Shown one piece after another: positions 51,626 to 57,454 of a DNA stretch of 57,454 bases. The stretch is taken from the NCBI GenBank assembly GCA_017555085.1, contig JAFZHD010000052.1, forward strand, positions 1-57,454, in the 5' to 3' direction. The position numbers were made by a program, and so were the translations under genes. Below the pieces are notes generated by a model. It saw only the letters and a program-made list of their open reading frames with translations. It made no database searches and was not told the DNA's origin. How positions within the stretch are numbered: position 1 is the stretch's first letter; each line of letters begins with the position of its first letter. Source of the DNA: Muribaculaceae bacterium. GTDB taxonomy: Bacteria > Bacteroidota > Bacteroidia > Bacteroidales > Muribaculaceae.

Positions 51626-54319
51626 ATGAAAAAATCTTCTTTTATAATAGGCTCGCTTGCAGCACTTTCAATCGCCGCAACATCTTGCAGCGACAACAGT
51701 GTGCCTGCCGATGTAATTTCACAGTGTCAGGAATACACCGTATATAACAACAGAGTTGTTCAGGGCGAATTCACTGCAACCGCAATTAGCCCCACTGAAA
51801 TTCAAACCAACTACAAAAGCCTCATTACATCGGGGGCATCATCGTTGGTTAACTTCCGTTTTTCAATCAACAGTCGCGACAATGAATTGCCCCAAGGTTA
51901 TAGCCATACAGCTCTCATTGGCGATGCGACTTCTGACAATCATGTCTTCACTTTCGGCGAAATCACCGAACAGATTGACCCTAACGCCACCGGCACCGAA
52001 CTCCCCAAAGATGCCCAATGGACCATTCGTGTCGATATGCGCCCCATGCTCGACTCTTTCAAAGCTAATGGCCATTTCGTGACTGCAACTGGCGACTCTA
52101 TATATGCCGACGATTTCAAAGGTGTGTGGATTGCCGGCAGTGTTGACCCGCTCAGTTGGGACTTTGAAAACCTCTATGGCAAGCACGACCGCAAACTACA
52201 AGACCGCGGCGACGGCATTTTTGAGGTTACATTGACAGTCAACCCTACCACCGATCGCCCCGCCGACATCACCGAGTGGAAAATGGACTCGATGCTCAAC
52301 TGTTTTCCCACATATACATCTGACCAGCTGCTCGTTGACGCAGTTTACAATATGTCGCTTGAATGTATTAAGTCAAATGTTCGCCCCGACAACACCTATC
52401 GCGCAGGCGCAGCATGGGACGGAGTGTGGACTCGCGATGTAAGCTACTCTATCTACCTTGCGCTCGCCTATCTTGACCCGCAAAATGCCATCAACAGCCT
52501 CCGCGCCAAAGTTAAAAACGGCCGCATCATTCAAGACACCGGCACAGGCGGTGCATGGCCCGTATCAAGCGACCGCATCGTGTGGGCAGTTGCCGCTTGG
52601 GAAATCTACAAAACAACCGGCGACCGTCAATGGTTGGCCGAAGCCTACGACATTATTGTTGCAAGCCTCCAAGACGACATGCAAGTGGTGTGGGACAACC
52701 GATACCGCCTCATGCATGGCGAACAAAGTTATCTTGACTGGCGCGAACAGACATATCCTCGCTGGATGCAACCCAAAGATATTTATGAGTCAATGTGTCT
52801 CGGCACAAATGTTGTGTTTGCACGCGCATTTGATATCGTTGAAGAAATGGCCGAAGAACTCAACGTTGAACAACCCGCCGAGTTTGACGGCATGGACGAT
52901 GCCATCGCAAACTCTATCAACAAAAACCTTTGGCTCGAAGACCGCGGCTATTATAGCGAATATCTCTATGGTGGCATCTACCCCATTCAATCACAAGCAA
53001 CCGACAACCTCGGCCAAGCACTTAGCGTTATTTTTGATGTTGCAACCGACGAAATGGCGCGCACACTCATCAGCCGCACTCCCGTTGTGGCATTCGGCAC
53101 ACCATCGGTTTACCCCCAATTGGTTAACATCAAGCCTTATCACAACGATGCCGTTTGGCCATTCGTTCAGTCATATTGGAATCTCGCAGCCGCCCAAGTT
53201 GAAAACATTGATGCATTCAATGCCGGCTTTGGCGCAGTGTTGCGCGCTGCGGCCTTGTTTGGCACACAAAAAGAATTGTTTGTAGCCTCAAATGGCGACT
53301 ATCGCGGCACAGCAGTTAACTCCGACAAAATGTTGTGGAGTTCAACAGGCTATGTTTCAACCCTTTTCCGCGTGTTTGCCGGTATGGAATTTGACACCGA
53401 CGGCATTGAGTTCATCCCATTTGTTCCCGCGGCAATCTCGGGAGACAAAGTCATCAGCAATTTCCGCTACCGCGATGCCGTTCTTGACATCACCGTCAAA
53501 GGCACAGGTAACCAAATCGCAAGTTTCGAAATTGACGGCACTGTGTGTGACGAGCCTCATTTCCCCGCAACAATGACAGGCAACCACTCTATCGTCATCA
53601 CAATGGCAAACAACACCATTGCATCACAACCCCGCAATGCCGCTGTTCAGGAATGGATGCCAGCAACACCCATCATTGACCGTCAAGACAACTCAATAGA
53701 TGTCACCAACCACGCCGAAGGGCTCACTTATGAATACTTCATCAACGGCGTGAAACAAGAAAATCCCGAAGGCAACATCATCACTGTCAACCAACCAGAT
53801 GTATTCTCAACCGTTGACATAGTGCCAGTTAACGCCAAAAACATTGCCGGTTTCACAATGCAACCTGCCGAATATATTCCCGAAGGCGCTCTCACAATCG
53901 TTCAAGCCGAAAAGTTAGCACAGCCAGGCACCGCATTTATCGCCGACAAGAAAAAAGCCCGCCGCTTTGTTGAAATCACAACAAAGAAAAATACCGCTCT
54001 CTCATTCAAAGTCAACGCCGACTATGAGGGCACATACTTTGTTGATGTTCGCTATGCCAACGGTTCTGGCCCCATCAACACCGAGAACAAATGTGCTATT
54101 CGCACTCTCGTGGCTAATGGCGAACAAGCCGGTGCATTAATTATGCCCCAACGCGGCATTGACGAATGGCTCTCAACAGGTTTCAGCAACCGCGTGGCCG
54201 TTCACCTCAACGAGGGCGAAAACACCTTGTCAATCGAGTATATCACTCCTCAAAACATCAACATGAACGGCGATGTGAACACCGCCCTCATCGACTACAT
54301 TCGCATCATCAGAAAATAA
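51626..54319 (+). CDS. Glycoside hydrolase lipoprotein with (alpha/alpha)6 domain and C-terminal CBM-like module
   Basis: 897 residues. The lipobox is IAATSC with Cys at 21. After an N-terminal beta-sandwich region (about 30-205) comes an (alpha/alpha)6 domain of the MGH1/GH63-like clan: AGAAWDGVWTRDVSYSIYLALAYLDP, GAWPVSSDRIVWAVAAWE, LDWREQTYPRWMQPKDIYES, IKPYHNDAVWPFVQSYWNLA. A C-terminal domain near 770-897 (FRFVEITTKKNTALSFKVNADYEGTYFVDVRY-like, RRFVEITT here) resembles CBM6/35. It would cleave alpha-linked oligosaccharides at the cell surface; the GH13 enzyme 16 nt downstream fits this. The exact GH family is uncertain. Confidence 0.8.
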   Translation: MKKSSFIIGSLAALSIAATSCSDNSVPADVISQCQEYTVYNNRVVQGEFTATAISPTEIQTNYKSLITSGASSLVNFRFSINSRDNELPQGYSHTALIGDATSDNHVFTFGEITEQIDPNATGTELPKDAQWTIRVDMRPMLDSFKANGHFVTATGDSIYADDFKGVWIAGSVDPLSWDFENLYGKHDRKLQDRGDGIFEVTLTVNPTTDRPADITEWKMDSMLNCFPTYTSDQLLVDAVYNMSLECIKSNVRPDNTYRAGAAWDGVWTRDVSYSIYLALAYLDPQNAINSLRAKVKNGRIIQDTGTGGAWPVSSDRIVWAVAAWEIYKTTGDRQWLAEAYDIIVASLQDDMQVVWDNRYRLMHGEQSYLDWREQTYPRWMQPKDIYESMCLGTNVVFARAFDIVEEMAEELNVEQPAEFDGMDDAIANSINKNLWLEDRGYYSEYLYGGIYPIQSQATDNLGQALSVIFDVATDEMARTLISRTPVVAFGTPSVYPQLVNIKPYHNDAVWPFVQSYWNLAAAQVENIDAFNAGFGAVLRAAALFGTQKELFVASNGDYRGTAVNSDKMLWSSTGYVSTLFRVFAGMEFDTDGIEFIPFVPAAISGDKVISNFRYRDAVLDITVKGTGNQIASFEIDGTVCDEPHFPATMTGNHSIVITMANNTIASQPRNAAVQEWMPATPIIDRQDNSIDVTNHAEGLTYEYFINGVKQENPEGNIITVNQPDVFSTVDIVPVNAKNIAGFTMQPAEYIPEGALTIVQAEKLAQPGTAFIADKKKARRFVEITTKKNTALSFKVNADYEGTYFVDVRYANGSGPINTENKCAIRTLVANGEQAGALIMPQRGIDEWLSTGFSNRVAVHLNEGENTLSIEYITPQNINMNGDVNTALIDYIRIIRK

Positions 54320-54334
54320 TCTCTGCACCTACCC

Positions 54335-56200
54335 ATGACAAAGAAAATTTTTGCAACCATAGCATCGTCTGTTGCCGCATTTTCAATGATGGCAGCACCC
54401 CAAATCGACATCGTTGACCCGCCCTATTGGTGGAGCGGAATGGAAAACGACACCTTGCAAATCATGCTCCACGGCGACGACATTCGCGACTGCCATGTCA
54501 ATGTCGACTATCCCGGCGTGGAATTGCTTGACATAGCACGATTGGACAACCCCAACTATCAGTTCCTCTACCTCCTTGTAACCGAAGAGGCACAACCGGG
54601 CACAATCAACATCACGCTCAACGACCTCAAACTGCGCCGCAACAACCAAGCTGTCATTCCCTATAAGTTGCGCCAACGCGATGCCAATGCCCGCGACATC
54701 AAGGGCTTTGACGCGTCTGACGTGCTTTATCTCATCATGCCCGACCGCTTTGCCGACGGCAACCCCGACAATAACCGCAACATCAACCTCAAAAACGATG
54801 TCAAAGCCGACCGTTCAAATCCCAACGGCCGTCACGGCGGTGACATCAAGGGCATTACCGACCACCTTGATTACATCGAAAACCTTGGCGTAACAGCCAT
54901 TTGGGTAAACCCCGTGCTCACTAACGACATGCCCGGCGGCACTTACCACGGATATGCTACAACCGACTACTACAACATTGACCCGCGATTTGGCACAAAC
55001 CAAGAGTGGAACAACCTCGTTGAACAATGCCACAAACGCGGCATCAAAGTGGTTATGGACATGATTTTCAACCACTCTGGCAGCGAGCATATTTGGTTTA
55101 CCGACCGTCCCTCACGCGATTGGTTCAACTTCCCCGAAGGCTATCAGCAGACTAGTTACCGCCTGTCAACCGTCTATGACCCCTATGTCAGCAACTACGA
55201 CCGCCGCCTCACCACCGATGGATGGTTTGTGGAGTCAATGCCCGACCTCAACCAAAACAATCCACACTTGATGACCTATCTCATCCAAAACTCTATCTGG
55301 TGGATTGAATCATCAAAAATCGACGGCATCAGAATGGACACCCATCCCTATGCCTTTGCCCAACCTATGGCTCAATGGATTGACGCTGTTGAACGCGAAT
55401 ATCCCAACTACAACATCGTGGGCGAATGTTGGTATGGCACAGAGGGCGGAGAGGCCTATTGGCAACGCGGTAGCAAAGTGAGCGACATCAACACCAACCT
55501 GCCCACGGTTATGGACTTTGTGTTGTCAATTTCGGCACGAAAAGCGTTTAGCGAACAGACCGATCCTTGGAACGGCCTCAACACCATCTATGACCACCTG
55601 GCACTTGACTATCTGTTCCCCAACCCACAAAAAATTCTCACATTCCTTGATAACCACGACACCGACCGCTTCTTGCTTGAAGAGCCCGAAGACTTGGGCT
55701 GGTGGAAACAAGCATTGACATTCTTGCTCACATCACGCGGCATTCCGCAGTTATACTACGGCACAGAGCTGCTCATGCATGGCAAGAAAGAGGGTAGCGA
55801 CGGATATGTGCGCCTCGACTTCCCCGGCGGATTTCCTGGCGATGCCGTAAACGCATTTACCCCCGAGGGCCGCACGCCCATGCAAAACGAGGCCCACGAC
55901 TTCCTCGCAAAAGTGCTTAATTGGCGCAAAGGTAAAGCCAATGATGTAATTGCCAACGGCACACTCAAACACTTTATGCCCACCAACGGCATCTACCTTT
56001 ATGAACGCCGCTTGGGCGACAAGCAAGTGATAGTGATGCTCAATGGCAATGACAACGAGCTTCTCGTTGAAATGGACCGTTACAACGAGATTTTACCCAT
56101 CGGCACCACCATGCACGATATGCTCACCAACACACCTGTCACTATCGGCGAAGAAATGACATTTGCCCCACGCGCAATTTACATCCTTGAAAACTTTTAA
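54335..56200 (+). CDS. GH13 alpha-amylase (cyclomaltodextrinase/neopullulanase-like)
   Basis: 621 residues, signal peptide at 1-21. An N-terminal Cyc-maltodextrinase-type domain (PYWWSGMENDTLQIMLHGDDI) precedes the TIM barrel with VLYLIMPDRFADGNPDNN, VVMDMIFNHSGSEH, nucleophile D335 in DGIRMDTHPY, acid E364 in VGECWYG and D442 in FLDNHDTDRF. A C-terminal beta domain ends TFAPRAIYILENF. It hydrolyses alpha-1,4 glucans or cyclodextrins. It is in one transcript with the preceding hydrolase and the next two genes. Confidence 0.94.
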   Translation: MTKKIFATIASSVAAFSMMAAPQIDIVDPPYWWSGMENDTLQIMLHGDDIRDCHVNVDYPGVELLDIARLDNPNYQFLYLLVTEEAQPGTINITLNDLKLRRNNQAVIPYKLRQRDANARDIKGFDASDVLYLIMPDRFADGNPDNNRNINLKNDVKADRSNPNGRHGGDIKGITDHLDYIENLGVTAIWVNPVLTNDMPGGTYHGYATTDYYNIDPRFGTNQEWNNLVEQCHKRGIKVVMDMIFNHSGSEHIWFTDRPSRDWFNFPEGYQQTSYRLSTVYDPYVSNYDRRLTTDGWFVESMPDLNQNNPHLMTYLIQNSIWWIESSKIDGIRMDTHPYAFAQPMAQWIDAVEREYPNYNIVGECWYGTEGGEAYWQRGSKVSDINTNLPTVMDFVLSISARKAFSEQTDPWNGLNTIYDHLALDYLFPNPQKILTFLDNHDTDRFLLEEPEDLGWWKQALTFLLTSRGIPQLYYGTELLMHGKKEGSDGYVRLDFPGGFPGDAVNAFTPEGRTPMQNEAHDFLAKVLNWRKGKANDVIANGTLKHFMPTNGIYLYERRLGDKQVIVMLNGNDNELLVEMDRYNEILPIGTTMHDMLTNTPVTIGEEMTFAPRAIYILENF

Positions 56201-56203
56201 GCA

Positions 56204-56710
56204 GTGAAACGCATCGGAATACTCTCTGACACCCATTCATGTTGGGACGACCGCTATGCCGTTCACTTTGCCGACTGCGACGAGATTTGGCACGCCGGCG
56301 ATGTGGGCGACATCAGCATCATCACCCGTCTTGAAGAAATCGCACCGGTGGTGAGAGCCGTTGCTGGTAACATTGACCACGGCGATGTTCGCCGACGCTG
56401 CAACGAGGTCGAAGAATTTGAAGTCGAAGGCATAAAAGTGTGGATGACTCATATCGGCGGCTATCCAGGCCGATATGCAGTCGGTGTACGCCCCATTTTG
56501 CGCACCCACAACATTAACCTAATGGTTACCGGCCATTCCCATATACTCAAAGTGATGTGGGACCGAGAACACGATGTGCTACACATCAATCCAGGAGCCG
56601 CAGGCTATCACGGTTGGCAAAAAGAGCGCACATTGGTCAAACTCACCATCGACGGCAACAACATGAAGGACCTCGAAGTTATCGAATTAGCCAAAAACAC
56701 AAATAGTTAA
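56204..56710 (+). CDS. YfcE/MJ0936-type metallophosphoesterase
   Basis: 168 residues, starting at GTG 56204, 4 nt after the GH13 stop. The dimetal motifs are GILSDTHSCWD, HAGDVGD, VAGNIDHGD, MTHIGGYPG and TGHSHI-HINPGAAG. This matches the small phosphodiesterases of the YfcE/YmdB-like group; the substrate is unknown. The start 4 nt after the stop suggests translational coupling to the amylase gene. Confidence 0.9.
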   Translation: MKRIGILSDTHSCWDDRYAVHFADCDEIWHAGDVGDISIITRLEEIAPVVRAVAGNIDHGDVRRRCNEVEEFEVEGIKVWMTHIGGYPGRYAVGVRPILRTHNINLMVTGHSHILKVMWDREHDVLHINPGAAGYHGWQKERTLVKLTIDGNNMKDLEVIELAKNTNS

Positions 56711-56718
56711 CAACCAAT

Positions 56719-57216
56719 ATGAAAAAAGCATTTCTGTTACTCGCCATAGCAGCATTATCGCTCACAGCGTGCAAGACCACCGAGGCCAACTATCGCGCTG
56801 CTTATGAAATGGCATTGCAAAAAGACAAAGAAGGTATCGACGAAGACACCTACGCACTCATAAAGCAAGAAGAAGCACCTCGCGAAATCGATTCAGACGG
56901 CGACAAATTGAGAGTGATAACCGAATCGGTCACTGTCACTAAAAACGCCGGCAACGACAACGCCACCATTCGCCGATACAATGTAGCGATAGGCTCATTC
57001 CGCCAGGTATTCAACGCCAAAGCAATGAGAGGGCGCATAGTTGACAAAGGCTATGATGTATTTATTGTCGAAACGAGCGAGCCAACATATTATGTTATAG
57101 CTGCAGCATGTGACACCCAAGAGCAAGCCAAAGAAATCATCGAGCGACTTCAAGCCGATAAATCAATCGTCTTGCGCCACCCCTACCCCTGCATTCTCCA
57201 ACCATCACGCTACTAA
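56719..57216 (+). CDS. SPOR-domain lipoprotein
   Basis: 165 residues. The lipobox is SLTAC with Cys near 18 (ALSLTACKTT). A linker (KDKEGIDEDTYALIKQEEAPREIDSDG) leads to a C-terminal SPOR domain at about 90-160 (YNVAIGSFRQVFNAKAMRGRIVDKGYD, YYVIAAACDTQEQAKEIIERL), which binds denuded glycan strands at division sites. It ends the hydrolase operon, 8 nt after the phosphoesterase. Confidence 0.9.
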   Translation: MKKAFLLLAIAALSLTACKTTEANYRAAYEMALQKDKEGIDEDTYALIKQEEAPREIDSDGDKLRVITESVTVTKNAGNDNATIRRYNVAIGSFRQVFNAKAMRGRIVDKGYDVFIVETSEPTYYVIAAACDTQEQAKEIIERLQADKSIVLRHPYPCILQPSRY

Positions 57217-57231
57217 TCTACACCAAATAAC

Positions 57232-57268
57232 AAACGGGCTGAATCCAAAAATTCAGCCCGTTTATTTT
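57232..57268. terminator. Strong terminator after the SPOR gene
   Basis: 13-bp stem AAACGGGCTGAAT (57232-57244) / ATTCAGCCCGTTT (57251-57263), then ATTTTAT. Confidence 0.92.
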
Positions 57269-57313
57269 ATGCTTTGATAACCTATACACAAGGACATCAA
57301 ATCTGGTCTATTA

Positions 57314-57369
57314 GTCAAAATAGTTGGTAAAATATATTCTAAAGAGCCAAATGGTCAAAATAGTTGGTA
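57314..57369 (+). repeat. Pair of 16-bp direct repeats
   Basis: GTCAAAATAGTTGGTA occurs at 57314-57329 and 57354-57369, exactly 40 bp apart, in AT-rich non-coding DNA. Two copies are too few to call a CRISPR array. The segment that follows turns abruptly GC-rich. Confidence 0.6.
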
Positions 57370-57404
57370 CTTACAAATTGTAATATATAAAATATTATGA
57401 AAAA

Positions 57405-57454
57405 CACACCTGGGGAGCGCCAAGCGGCAAGGGGGCGAGTAGCCCCCGACGAGC
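57405..57454. other. GC-rich segment with hairpin at the window edge
   Basis: The final 50 bases shift to GC-rich sequence and hold a GGGGGC-GAGTA-GCCCCC hairpin (about 57427-57443). It resembles in style the hairpin repeats at 23659-23992, though I see no clear sequence match. It may be the end of another intergenic repeat, cut off by the window. Confidence 0.3.

Noticed and set aside
57314..57369. CRISPR array at the direct repeats
   Set aside because: Only two copies, 16 bp each, no cas genes nearby and no dyad in the repeat.
57397..57454. Open frame at the window end starting with ATG 57397
   Set aside because: Only 58 bases are available, with GC-rich hairpin content and no recognised domain; it may be a chance frame in a repeat.

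Overview
The window looks like chromosomal DNA of an anaerobic or microaerophilic Bacteroidales bacterium, most likely a Muribaculaceae (S24-7) or Prevotella-like gut commensal. The reasons are: promoters with the Bacteroidetes -7 box TAnnTTTG (often with TTG about 20 nt upstream); Bacteroidetes families such as DUF3098, DUF4492, DUF4494 and DUF6377; CotH-like proteins with a Bacteroidales C-terminal tail; cydAB without other terminal oxidases here; and the ftsX-DUF3098-uppP-truB-queA gene order. The genus is an inference. I saw no tRNA, rRNA, CRISPR array or transposase.

Layout. 1-6.5 kb: two tandem secreted CotH-like proteins, a BASS-type transporter, then a Crp/Fnr regulator followed by a DUF6377 membrane regulator. 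6.5-7 kb: an AT-rich promoter drives a probable ~215-nt structured RNA. 7-13.8 kb: ychF, an outer-membrane barrel, a CoA-transferase with a small acidic protein, miaB and an MFS exporter. 13.8-15.4 kb: a three-gene HipB-HipS-HipT toxin-antitoxin operon with two matching operators. 15.4-19.2 kb: an outer-membrane protein, then a His-rich small protein and a TonB-dependent receptor (probable metal uptake). 19.2-23.7 kb: the ftsX-DUF3098-uppP-truB-queA-DUF2148 operon, followed by a 334-bp hairpin-rich element with inverted-repeat ends.

24-38 kb: yigZ, an esterase-propeller fusion, DUF4492-cydA-cydB, DUF4494-yggS, a FucP-like sugar transporter, transketolase, an abundant-type OmpA protein, and an aspartate decarboxylase with its aspartate:alanine antiporter (an energy-conserving cycle). 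38-42 kb: a divergent DASS dicarboxylate transporter and a porin, with a repeated TTTATGCA motif in the shared intergenic region. 42.3-48.4 kb: rubredoxin, then a visibly AT-rich 1544-residue gene (TIR/DUF4062-like N-terminus, P-loop NTPase, very long helical C-terminus) that overlaps a dicarboxylate/amino-acid symporter by 4 nt. 48.5-57.2 kb: fabD, tatA-tatC with a degenerate tandem ASCH-like gene, and an alpha-glucan-type hydrolase operon ending in a metallophosphoesterase and a SPOR lipoprotein. The last 200 bases hold direct repeats and the edge of a GC-rich segment.

The best candidate for an undescribed system is the large gene at 42618-47252. Its effector-like domain, STAND-like ATPase and long helical sensor match the layout of antiviral STAND (Avs-like) proteins, but its N-terminal domain and C-terminal repeats do not let me assign it to a named family. 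All functional calls are from reading sequence only; no database search was run.
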